This document shows, in pieces, positions 1 through 6,614 of a stretch of DNA of 7,387 bases. The stretch lies in the NCBI GenBank assembly GCA_035486355.1, contig DATHNE010000111.1, positions 1-7,387 on the forward strand. The letters run 5' to 3'. A program made the position numbers and the translations under genes. The notes beneath the pieces are model-generated. The model saw nothing but the letters and a program-made list of their open reading frames with translations. It was not told the origin of the DNA and searched no databases. The DNA is from Palsa-883 sp035486355. Lineage in GTDB: Bacteria; Pseudomonadota; Alphaproteobacteria; Acetobacterales; Acetobacteraceae. Positions within the stretch are counted from its first letter, which is position 1. Each line of letters begins with the position of its first letter.

Positions 1-122
1 ATATCCCGGCCGCGGAGCTTCGCACGCTGCCGGGCAGCGCACCGACGCCACGACTGGCGTGAGCGGCCCGCGGCGGCGCGGCATCTATTCCATGGCAATG
101 CGCCGGATTGGCGCAAGCCCGA

Positions 123-660
123 TCAGTCTGCCGCACGCGAAGCGTAGTGCCCGGCCAGAACGGCGAATGCCAATTTGTTCGTCGCCTCCTCGGCAATCAG
201 GCCCTTGCGATTCATGCCGGTGAAATCTGGTCTGATGGCGTTCCGTGCGATAATCATACAGCAGCCAGGGAATGAAGCCGCGGACATAGGCCACGCGATC
301 GAGAATCGTCGGTTGCAGGCGGTGGATTTCCGCCTGCTTCTCCTCGGTGAACAGCTCGGTCGGTGGGCCGTGCTGGCCGGCCAGGTGTCACCGCCGGTCT
401 CGCTGATCACCACCGGCTTGCCGGGGGAGTTCATGAGAAGCCGTTCGAGCAATGACTTGTCCGACTCGTACCAACCGAAGTACTCGTTCAGCTCAACGAT
501 ATCCGGGAGACGACGCGGCTGCAGCCCAGCTCTTTGGCGTGCGCCACGCGGCGTCGCAGATCGCCTTCCAGGGTCCCAGTGCCGCCGCGCTCGCCACACG
601 TCACAACAGACCGACGCTGATGCCGGCCGGCCGGGGGGAGCCCGCACACGAGCCCCGTCC
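123..660 (-). pseudogene. Decayed C-terminal part of a GH2 glycoside hydrolase
   Basis: Remnant of a glycoside hydrolase family 2 TIM-barrel domain, related to beta-glucuronidase (UidA) and beta-galactosidase. Read on the minus strand, the homologous text jumps between frames. From about 592 to 510 one frame gives an Ala/Lys/Glu-rich helix ending AHAKELGCSRVVS. From 503 a second frame gives DIVELNEYFGWYESD and then VISETGGD, whose Glu (codon 401-399) sits where UidA has its nucleophile. From 381 a third frame gives GQHGPPTELFTEEKQ and ILDRVAYVRGFIPWLLYDYR, matching the UidA stretch DTLAG...FDRVSAVVGEQVW in layout. From about 215 the second frame resumes with MNRKGLIAEEATNKLAF and stops at 125-123. 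The shift near 382-384 looks like one lost base (a Leu codon), and the one near 217-218 like one gained base. The N-terminal sugar-binding and sandwich domains are absent. A fragment at 764-661 in the second frame (containing LVIQLPRLESLDGARV) is open but I cannot assign it. The family is fairly secure; the exact specificity is not. Confidence 0.82.
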
Positions 661-828
661 AGCGACTCTAAGCGGGGTAGCTGGATCACCAGGCCTGAAC
701 CGCCGGATTCGACCCGGAGCGGACACTCCGCGCCGTCATCACCACGCCGGAATGGCCTGACCACTACCGGTGTGAACCGCTCCGCAATTATCAGGACAAC
801 GCGGCTGATCGCCCCGCCTTCCCCTTCT

Positions 829-2316
829 TTAGCGCCGCGGCTGTGCCGCCACGCCGCGGGCGAACTGCGCCGCCAGAATCACCACGGTCAGCACCAGAAA
901 CGCCGCGCTGATCGGGTGGGTGAGCAGGATCGTCGGATCGCCGCGTGAGATCAGCAGGCTGCGCCGCAGGTTCTCTTCCAGCAGCGGTCCCATTACCAGG
1001 CCCAGGATCAGCGGCGCGGGACGGCAGCCCAGCGCCGTCAGGATGTAGCCGGCGACGCCGAACCCAGCCGCCAGGATCACGTCCCAGGCCGAATTCGCCA
1101 GGCTGTAAACGCCGATGCAACTGAACGCGATGATGGCGGGATACAGCAGACGGTACGGCATGCGCAGCAGGCGGATCCACACGCCGACCAGCGGCAGGTT
1201 CAGTACCAACAGCATGGCGTTGCCGATCCACATGCTTGCGACGACGCCCCAGAACAGGTCGGCATGGTCGGTGACAACACTTGGCCCGGGCGTGATGCCC
1301 TGGATGATCAGCGCCCCCAGCATCAGCGCATTGGCAGCGCCGGCGGGAATCCCCAGCGTCAGCATGGGAATGAAATGGGTCAGCGCGGCAGCGTTGTTCG
1401 CCGCTTCCGGCCCGGCGACGCCCTCGATCGCGCCGTTGCCGAAGCGCGTGGGATCGCGTGCCAGGCTGCGCTCCAAGCCATAGGAGGCGAAGGAACTGAT
1501 CAGCGGCCCCGTGCCGGGCAGGATGCCCAGAGCGCCGCCCAGCGCGGTGCCGCGCAGGATGGGTTTCCAGGTGGCGGCGATGTCCTCCCACCGCGGCAAC
1601 AGGCCGCGAACCTTGTCCAGGGGCTGCGCTTGTGCGTGGTGGTGTTGCAGCCGCCAGACGATCTCGGCGACCGCGAACAGGCCCACCGCGACCACCACGA
1701 AATCCAACCCGTCGTACAGGTTGGGCAATCCGAAGGTGAAGCGCTGCACGTTGGTGTTGATATCGGTGCCGACGGTGCCCAGCAGCAGCCCCAGCACCAC
1801 CATGGCGAGCGACGTCAAAGCCGGTCCGTCCGATAACGTGGCGGAAGACACCAGCGCCAGCACCATCATGGAGGTGTATTCCGGGGCGCTGAAATCCAGC
1901 GCGATATCGGCGAGCACCGGCGAAAACAGCGCGATGATCAGGACCGCGACGCAGCCGGCAAAGAACGATGACAGCGCGGCGATGCACAGCGCCGGCCCGG
2001 CGCGGCCTTGGCGCGCCATCGGGTGGCCGTCGAAGCAGATCACCACCGAGGTCGGCTCGCCCGGCATGTTGAGCATGATCGCGGTGGTGGAGGCCGCATG
2101 ATGCGCGCCGTAATAGATGCCCGACAGCATGATCAGCGCGGATACCGCCGGCATCTTGAAGGTGATCGGCAGCAGCATGGCGATGGTGGTCAGCGGTCCG
2201 AGGCCGGGCAGGATGCCCACCACGGTGCCGAGTGTCGCGCCGATGACGCAGTACAGCAGGTTCGCCGGCGTCAGCGCGACGTGGAAGCCGGCGATGATGC
2301 TGCCCAGGATGTGCAT
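829..2316 (-). CDS. tctA: TctA-like large membrane subunit of tripartite tricarboxylate transporter
   Basis: Large integral-membrane subunit of a TTT-family secondary transporter, which moves a carboxylate delivered by the periplasmic TctC protein across the inner membrane. The protein has 495 residues, the normal size for TctA (about 500), and is hydrophobic throughout with many membrane segments. Family signatures are present: the glycine-rich loop GILPGLGP at residues 34-41 and its internal repeat GILPGTGP at 264-271, which reflects the two-fold repeat of the family; EGVAGPEAANNAA at about 298-310; and GIPAGAANALMLGAL at 321-335. The frame stays open to 2496, but the extension is Cys/Arg-rich, unlike TctA, and overlaps tctB. 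The ATG at 2316, 16 bases after the tctB stop, gives the typical start MHILGSIIAGF. Only a weak GAAG lies upstream, so translation is probably coupled to tctB. It is the last intact gene of the operon, and I see no clear terminator after its TAA. Confidence 0.95.
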   Translation of the reverse strand: MHILGSIIAGFHVALTPANLLYCVIGATLGTVVGILPGLGPLTTIAMLLPITFKMPAVSALIMLSGIYYGAHHAASTTAIMLNMPGEPTSVVICFDGHPMARQGRAGPALCIAALSSFFAGCVAVLIIALFSPVLADIALDFSAPEYTSMMVLALVSSATLSDGPALTSLAMVVLGLLLGTVGTDINTNVQRFTFGLPNLYDGLDFVVVAVGLFAVAEIVWRLQHHHAQAQPLDKVRGLLPRWEDIAATWKPILRGTALGGALGILPGTGPLISSFASYGLERSLARDPTRFGNGAIEGVAGPEAANNAAALTHFIPMLTLGIPAGAANALMLGALIIQGITPGPSVVTDHADLFWGVVASMWIGNAMLLVLNLPLVGVWIRLLRMPYRLLYPAIIAFSCIGVYSLANSAWDVILAAGFGVAGYILTALGCRPAPLILGLVMGPLLEENLRRSLLISRGDPTILLTHPISAAFLVLTVVILAAQFARGVAAQPRR

Positions 2317-2332
2317 CAGCGTGGCGACTTCG

Positions 2333-2779
2333 TCACGGCAACAAATCGCCCGGCGACAGCCCCAGCCCATAGACGAAGATGCCGCACGCGATGGCGCCGA
2401 GCGTGAGGACGGACAGCATGACTTCGATGGCGCGAAAGCGCGGGCCGGCAGCACATGCGCACAGGACCAGCCACAGCACCGCCAGTAGCAGGCCACCGCG
2501 TTCGATCATCAGCCCGAAGCCGACGATGGCGGCAACAAGGCAGACCAACGGTCGCAACGCCCCGCTGAAGTCCGGCAGCGAATCCGGAATGCGCAGACCG
2601 CGTAGTGCGACGGCGACGCCTAGGACCAGCAGGACGGTGCCCAACATGACCGGGAAATAGCCGGGGCCCATGTGGGTGGTGGTCCCAATGCCATAGGTGC
2701 GGCCGAGCAGGATTGCGCTGAGGCCGATGATGCAGAACAGCGCGCCGCTGAGCGCCTCGCGTCCGATCCGCGGCATCAT
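2333..2779 (-). CDS. tctB: TctB-like small membrane subunit of tripartite tricarboxylate transporter
   Basis: Small, poorly conserved membrane subunit of the TTT transporter; it partners TctA in the inner membrane. The protein has 148 residues, normal for TctB (about 150), with roughly four hydrophobic segments: around residues 10-28, 42-60, 75-92 and a C-terminal pair from about 96 to 140. The motif GTTTHMGPGYFPVMLG at residues 32-47 is the usual TctB signature (G-x-x-x-x-M-G-P-G-Y-F-P) and is the strongest evidence. The start is a double ATG, 19 bases after the tctC stop, with no clear Shine-Dalgarno sequence, which suggests coupled translation. The stop is 16 bases before tctA. Gene order C-B-A is the usual one for this transporter family. 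Confidence 0.93.
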   Translation of the reverse strand: MMPRIGREALSGALFCIIGLSAILLGRTYGIGTTTHMGPGYFPVMLGTVLLVLGVAVALRGLRIPDSLPDFSGALRPLVCLVAAIVGFGLMIERGGLLLAVLWLVLCACAAGPRFRAIEVMLSVLTLGAIACGIFVYGLGLSPGDLLP

Positions 2780-2798
2780 CGGGCGGCCCGCACGATGG

Positions 2799-3770
2799 TC
2801 ACTCGGCCTTGATGTGGGCGTTCTGGATCAGCTTTGCCCATTTCGCAGATTCCGCGTCGATGAACGTCGCGAATGCTGCCGCCGTGCCGGGTTCCGCTTC
2901 CAGCGATTGTGCGGCGAGACGTTGCTGCATCTCCGGCGTCTTCAGGGCGGCATTCACCGCGGCGTTCAGCGTTGTGATGATGTCGGCCGAGGTCTTGGCC
3001 GGTGCCAACAGGCCGTACCAAGTGCTGGCCTGATAGTCGGGCAGACCGGATTCGGCGATGGTGGGAACCTGCGGCAGTGCGGCGGAACGATGCGCGCCGG
3101 TCACCGCGACGACGCGCACCTTATCGTCTTTGAGGTAGGGCATCACCAGCCCGACATCGGCGAACATCAGATCGAGGTGTCCGCCGATCAGATCGACCAG
3201 TCCCGGCGCCAGGCCTTTGTACGGCACATGCACCATCTGCACGCCGGCGTCGTAGGCATAAAGCTCCGTTGCCAAATGCGGGGATCCGCCGACGCCGGAA
3301 CTGCCGTAGTTGAGCTTGCCGGGATGCGCCTTGGCATAGGCGGTGAGGTCGGCCAGCGTCTTCACCGGCAGCGCCGGATTGACCGCAACCGCAAAGGAAC
3401 TGCCGCCGACCAGCGCGACCGCGGAGAAACGCTGCAGTGGGGCGGGTGCGTTGTCGTTCTGCAGGTGATCACGAATGGTCAGCGGGCCGGCGGCGCCAAG
3501 CAACAGCGTGTAGCCGTCGGGTGCTGCCCTGGCGACAAAATCGTCGGCAACGGCACCGTTGGCGCCGGCTCGGTTCTCGACTACGACGGATTGCTTGAGC
3601 GCCTGCTGCAAGGCGTTTCCAACCAGGCGGGCGACGAAATCCGCGCCGCCACCCGGGGCGAACTCCACCACGATACGGATCGGCTTTTCCGGATAGGACG
3701 CCGCGCGCGCACCGCCCCCCAACGGCGCGATAACCAGGAGCAGAATGGCAAGGCTGAATTTGAATCGCAT
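2799..3770 (-). CDS. tctC: TctC/Bug-family periplasmic substrate-binding receptor
   Basis: Periplasmic solute-binding protein of the Bug (TctC) family, which binds carboxylate ligands and hands them to TctAB. The protein has 323 residues, the usual length. A signal peptide is clear: MRFKFSLAILLLVIAPLGGG followed by ARA, with a likely cleavage after residue 23 and a mature start ASYPEKPIRIVV. There is no lipobox cysteine. Bug signatures follow: FAPGGGAD at 37-44 (first ligand-binding loop), VVVENRAGANG at 62-72, PDGYTLLLG at 84-92, NYGSSGVGGSPH at 154-165 (second ligand loop) and VPYKG at 182-186 before LVDLIGGHLDLMF. The frame is open upstream to 3992, but the ATG at 3770 is chosen because the signal peptide begins there and GGAG (3783-3780) lies 9 bases before it. 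The ligand cannot be named; Bug receptors bind many mono-, di- and tricarboxylates and some amino acids or amides. Confidence 0.95.
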   Translation of the reverse strand: MRFKFSLAILLLVIAPLGGGARAASYPEKPIRIVVEFAPGGGADFVARLVGNALQQALKQSVVVENRAGANGAVADDFVARAAPDGYTLLLGAAGPLTIRDHLQNDNAPAPLQRFSAVALVGGSSFAVAVNPALPVKTLADLTAYAKAHPGKLNYGSSGVGGSPHLATELYAYDAGVQMVHVPYKGLAPGLVDLIGGHLDLMFADVGLVMPYLKDDKVRVVAVTGAHRSAALPQVPTIAESGLPDYQASTWYGLLAPAKTSADIITTLNAAVNAALKTPEMQQRLAAQSLEAEPGTAAAFATFIDAESAKWAKLIQNAHIKAE

Positions 3771-3779
3771 CCGAAGGTT

Positions 3780-3783
3780 CTCC
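3780..3783 (-). promoter_or_regulatory. Shine-Dalgarno of tctC
   Basis: GGAG on the minus strand, 9 bases before the ATG at 3770 and inside the 29-base gap after the MmgE/PrpD gene. It decides the tctC start over the longer open frame and would let the receptor, which transporters need in excess, be translated independently of the upstream gene. Confidence 0.7.
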
Positions 3784-3799
3784 AGGGAGTCGAAGATGT

Positions 3800-5179
3800 T
3801 TACTGCCTGCCGTCGCAGAGCTTTGCCACGAACGCGGCGAATCCCAGATCCAGCAGCGTCTTCTCGCCACCCATCAGATCGCCGAGCACGGAGGTTGCCG
3901 CGGGATAGACCGGTGCCGTGGCGTCGTGCAGCTTGCGTTGGAACGCCGCCGCGTCGAGCGGCCGGTCGGGACTGCCGATCGCGCTGCGGCACAGGCTGTG
4001 CAGCCGGCGCTGGTCGCGCAAGACGATCGAAATCTGCGTCGCTCGGTCATACGGCGGGGGCAGCCCCGGCGTCAGCAGGGCCACTTCGATGCGCTCTCGC
4101 AACGCCGCAATCTCGGGATCGCGCAGGGTCGCGGCAGCGCAGGCGTTGGTGCCCGCGCTGCCGCGCAGCAGCGCGGCTGCGACCACATGCGGCAAAGAGA
4201 ACCGCGCGGCCAGGGTCGTTTCGGGATGCCGGTTCAGCAACCGCGTCGCCAATTCGTGGGTTTCCACTACGACTGACTCGATCTCCCCGCCGGCGGGCAG
4301 CGACGCATGCAGCGCCAAAGCCGCTTCCGCGGCGGAGTGGGTGTGCTGGCAGCACGCATAGGCCTTGGTGTAGCCATCGAACACCGTCCACCGTTCACCC
4401 AGGCGGTCGGCAAGTTCCTGCGGTCGCATATCGCACCCCAGGATGGCGGCGTATACATCGCACGGCGCATCGGCATTGCCGCCGAAGCCGCACTCATGAA
4501 GGTTGACGCTCAGCATGCCGTTCCAGGCGCCGGCGGCGGGCCACGCGTTGCGCACCAGCGCGCCTGACAAAGCATGGTTGCGCGGCCCCGCATTGACGAA
4601 CGTGCTCGCCATGGCAAGCACGTTCAGCAGCGATGCGGGATCGAGACGGCGCAGCAGCGCCACCCCCATAGCGGCGCCCACCGCGCAATATTGCGCGTGC
4701 GTGTGAACCACCAGCGCCGGCGCGTTCCAGCAGCGCGCGATGCGCGTCACGATCTCGTAGCCGAGCGCCAGGGCCGCCAGCACGTCGCGCACAGGGCGAT
4801 CGGTGGCCTCCGCCTCGGCCAGCAGCGCCGGCAAAACGTGCAGGCCGGCGTGGCACGGCACCGGACGATAGCCCTCGTCGATTTCCAGCCAGCAGGCAGC
4901 GACGGCATTCGCCATCGCCGCCGACATGCGATCGGTGCGCGGCCGGCTGCCGCGGAAGATGGTTGCCTCGGGCTGCGCCGCGCGCTCCAGAATCGCAGCG
5001 TGAAAGCGCACCACCTCGGGTTCGTCGCGCGCGGCGACCATGGCGCCGATATCGTCAGCAAGGATCGCAGCGGCGCGGCGGAGCACATCCGGCGGGAGTT
5101 GCGAGGGCGGATAGGTCGCGGCCCAGTGCGTCAGCTCTTGCAAGCCGATAGCCGCCCGGGCCCGGTCGTCGTTGTTCAT
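3800..5179 (-). CDS. MmgE/PrpD family protein
   Basis: Member of the MmgE/PrpD family, cytoplasmic enzymes that dehydrate, decarboxylate or epimerise di- and tricarboxylates; known members are 2-methylcitrate dehydratase, cis-aconitate decarboxylase and iminodisuccinate epimerase. The protein has 459 residues, a normal length. The N-terminal helical domain contains ADDIGAMVAA (41-50), the family's L-x-D-x-x-G-x region, and the active-site segment NAVAACWLEIDEGYRPVPCH (91-110), which lines up with the common N-G-x-x-x-H-x-x-E-x-D-D-G-H-R-x-x-x-x-H-P-G pattern; His110 corresponds to His103 of cis-aconitate decarboxylase. The family His five residues after Asn91 is replaced by Cys96 or Ala95, and the Lys equivalent to Lys207 of cis-aconitate decarboxylase appears to be Arg210, so the chemistry may differ from those enzymes. 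It is first in the operon with tctCBA, implying action on the imported acid. The ATG at 5179 is the first in the frame that fits; a strong Shine-Dalgarno is not visible. The specific reaction is unknown. Confidence 0.92.
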   Translation of the reverse strand: MNNDDRARAAIGLQELTHWAATYPPSQLPPDVLRRAAAILADDIGAMVAARDEPEVVRFHAAILERAAQPEATIFRGSRPRTDRMSAAMANAVAACWLEIDEGYRPVPCHAGLHVLPALLAEAEATDRPVRDVLAALALGYEIVTRIARCWNAPALVVHTHAQYCAVGAAMGVALLRRLDPASLLNVLAMASTFVNAGPRNHALSGALVRNAWPAAGAWNGMLSVNLHECGFGGNADAPCDVYAAILGCDMRPQELADRLGERWTVFDGYTKAYACCQHTHSAAEAALALHASLPAGGEIESVVVETHELATRLLNRHPETTLAARFSLPHVVAAALLRGSAGTNACAAATLRDPEIAALRERIEVALLTPGLPPPYDRATQISIVLRDQRRLHSLCRSAIGSPDRPLDAAAFQRKLHDATAPVYPAATSVLGDLMGGEKTLLDLGFAAFVAKLCDGRQ

Positions 5180-5215
5180 CGCGTCATCGGTTCAACGTTC
5201 CCCGTGGCGTCGCAA

Positions 5216-5238
5216 GCGCGCCATTCATCGTGGCGCGC
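5216..5238. promoter_or_regulatory. Inverted repeat 1 in the divergent promoter region
   Basis: Perfect 8-base arms GCGCGCCA (5216-5223) and TGGCGCGC (5231-5238) around a 7-base spacer. It lies 37 bases upstream of the MmgE/PrpD start, a fitting place for an operator of the minus-strand operon. It shares the core CGCGCAT (5234-5240, extending one to two bases beyond the arm) with the second repeat. The protein that would bind it is not in the window. A purely compositional origin is possible in DNA this GC-rich. Confidence 0.4.
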
Positions 5239-5313
5239 ATTTGACCAGCCGAGACAGCGCAGCGCAAGCCATCGCCCGCGCGCATCTTGTGGCCCGGAAT
5301 CGCTCATGCGCAT

Positions 5314-5338
5314 CATGCGCGACCGCTTCTCGCGCATG
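5314..5338. promoter_or_regulatory. Inverted repeat 2 in the divergent promoter region
   Basis: Perfect 9-base arms CATGCGCGA (5314-5322) and TCGCGCATG (5330-5338), again with a 7-base spacer. It ends 35 bases before the ATG of the CE4-like hydrolase. An extra direct copy of the half-site, CATGCGC, lies at 5305-5311. Its centre is 99 bases from that of the first repeat. Spacing and symmetry suit a dimeric helix-turn-helix regulator. This is an inference from symmetry alone. Confidence 0.42.
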
Positions 5339-5360
5339 CGCCGAAGCGGATCGTTCTTGC

Positions 5361-5366
5361 AGGGGG
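5361..5366 (+). promoter_or_regulatory. Shine-Dalgarno of the CE4-like hydrolase
   Basis: AGGGGG, 7 bases before the ATG at 5374. It fixes the start there instead of the in-frame ATG at 5287, whose extra 29 residues (His/Ala/Arg-rich, overlapping inverted repeat 2) do not look like protein. Confidence 0.7.
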
Positions 5367-5373
5367 TCACGTC

Positions 5374-6267
5374 ATGCAGCCGCGCGTCTATGGTCCGTAT
5401 CCATTCCTTCCAATCACCCGGCGCAGGCAGTTCGCGTGGCCCGGCGGGGCGCGGCTCGCGGTGTGGGTCATTCCCAATCTCGAATTCTTCCATCTGGACG
5501 ATGTCATGCCAGGCGCCAACAACGAGCGCATCGCGCTGGCGCATGCGAAAGTGCCGAATATCCGCAACTGGTCGCTACGCGACTACGGCAATCGTGTCGG
5601 CTTCTGGCGGCTGCTGGAGATGCTGACCCGGCATGGCATCCGCGCCACCGCAGCACTGAACAGCGACCTGTGCGACCACCATCCGGAGATGATCGAGGCG
5701 GCGGTGGCGCAGGGTTGGGAATTCATGGGGCATTGCCAGACCAACGCGACACGGCTCAACGAAATGGCGTCGGAGGCCGAACGGGAAGCGATCCGCGCCA
5801 CGCTAAGTCGCATCAGCCGGGCGGCGGGGCGGCCGACGGTGGGCTGGCTCGGTGCAGGCCTTGCGGAAACTTGGCACACATTGGACCATCTGGCAGACGC
5901 GGGTGCGGAATATGTTGCCGACTGGGCCGGCGACGACCTGCCGTTCCGCATGACGCTGGACCGCGGCACCATCATGTCGATCCCCTATACGCTGCATTGC
6001 AACGACACGGTGCAGTTCTTCGACCAGAAGGCGACAGCCGCGGAGTTCGGCGAGGTCATGCGCCGTCAGTTCGACCAACTCTACAAGGAAAGTGCCGAGA
6101 TCCCTCGCGTGATGGCGGTGGCGCTGCATCCGTTCGTGTCCGGCATGCCCTATCGCATCGGCGCGGTGGATGCCGCGTTCGGCTATTTCCGCACGCATCC
6201 GGGCGTTTGGTTCGCGACCGGATCAGAGATCGTGCAGCATTATCGGCAGGTGGTGCCGGAAGATTGA
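5374..6267 (+). CDS. Polysaccharide deacetylase-family (CE4, PuuE-like) hydrolase
   Basis: NodB-fold protein of 297 residues from the branch of the CE4 family that includes PuuE allantoinase-like proteins and cyclic imide hydrolase, rather than secreted chitin or peptidoglycan deacetylases. There is no signal peptide or membrane segment, so it should be cytoplasmic. Visible elements in order: AVWVIPNLEFFHLDD (29-43), the first barrel strand with its acidic loop; RDYGNRVGFWRLLEMLTRHGI (69-89), where YG-x-R-x-G-FWR is typical of the PuuE-like group; ATAALNSDLC (91-100) and GWEFMGH (114-120), where His120 is in the metal-site position; DWAGDDLPF (183-191) and SIPYT (202-206); and ALHPFVSGMPYR (250-261), supplying a late conserved His252. 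The usual second His of the H-x-x-x-H metal motif is Asn124 (HCQTN), so metal use may be altered. It is divergent from the MmgE/PrpD-tctCBA operon, suggesting a shared regulator and pathway. Candidate substrates are small amides, ureides or cyclic imides; this is inference. Confidence 0.9.
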   Translation: MQPRVYGPYPFLPITRRRQFAWPGGARLAVWVIPNLEFFHLDDVMPGANNERIALAHAKVPNIRNWSLRDYGNRVGFWRLLEMLTRHGIRATAALNSDLCDHHPEMIEAAVAQGWEFMGHCQTNATRLNEMASEAEREAIRATLSRISRAAGRPTVGWLGAGLAETWHTLDHLADAGAEYVADWAGDDLPFRMTLDRGTIMSIPYTLHCNDTVQFFDQKATAAEFGEVMRRQFDQLYKESAEIPRVMAVALHPFVSGMPYRIGAVDAAFGYFRTHPGVWFATGSEIVQHYRQVVPED

Positions 6268-6614
6268 GGTTTTGGCGGGACGGCTCCTCCGCCGATGTCA
6301 CATGTCGGGGACGGCTGCAACCGACGGCTGCGCACGGTTGCCTCCGCGCCGGTCGCGGGCGAGGTGGGGTATACTTTCTCCATGTCGTTGCGGCCTTGGC
6401 GATCCAGCAGGTCGGCCGGGCTGCCGCGATCGGGCGGCAGGGTGACAGCCCGCCGACTCAGCTTGCCCAGGGTTTCGCTGCAACGGCTTGAACCGCCGCA
6501 CTCGACCCATTGGGGTCTTCCGGTGGGCATAGATCGAAGCCGAATTGCGGACGAAGCGAGAATCAGGCAGACGGTTCCGTCAAAACTGGTGCATCGCCGT
6601 GTGGCGCTTAATCG
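6268..6614. other. Gene-poor stretch, no convincing gene
   Basis: About 350 bases after the CE4-like gene with open frames on both strands (plus strand from 6295, minus strand from 6737) that translate to Arg/Ser/Pro-rich text with no recognisable motif, so I treat them as GC-driven. The region contains overlapping GC-rich hairpins: CTGCCGC (6421-6427) pairs with GCGGCAG (6434-6440), and CGGGCTG (6417-6423) pairs with CAGCCCG (6446-6452), the two being mutually exclusive at 6421-6423. A TATACT hexamer lies at 6370-6375 but has no fitting -35 box. No U-tract terminator is seen. Confidence 0.5.

Noticed and set aside
3..62. Possible C-terminal tail of a plus-strand gene entering from the left, ending TGA at 60-62 with a 6-base hairpin at 45-60
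   Set aside because: Only about 19 codons are visible with no motif, and the hairpin has no U-tract; too little to support a gene or a terminator.
175..948. Plus-strand 257-codon open frame at the left end
   Set aside because: The minus strand carries recognisable GH2 sequence over this region; the plus-strand translation is low-complexity Arg/Ser/Pro text.
2317..2496. Upstream extension of the tctA frame to 2496
   Set aside because: It overlaps tctB, encodes Cys/Arg-rich sequence unlike TctA, and the ATG at 2316 gives the family-typical N-terminus.
2697..3908. Plus-strand 403-codon open frame opposite tctC and tctB
   Set aside because: Its translation is His/Gln/Arg/Gly-rich without family motifs, and it lies opposite clear tctC and tctB coding sequence with full family signatures; it is a high-GC antisense shadow.
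5241..5246. TTGACC as a -35 box for the CE4-like gene
   Set aside because: No acceptable -10 hexamer lies 16-18 bases downstream.
4574..5626. Plus-strand 350-codon open frame across the MmgE/PrpD start and the promoter region
   Set aside because: It spans a coding region on the other strand, a regulatory gap and part of another gene, and carries no recognisable motif.
5172..6491. Plus-strand 439-codon open frame overlapping the CE4-like gene
   Set aside because: Arg/Ala/Gly-rich, no motifs, in a different frame from the well-conserved hydrolase; a GC-driven shadow.
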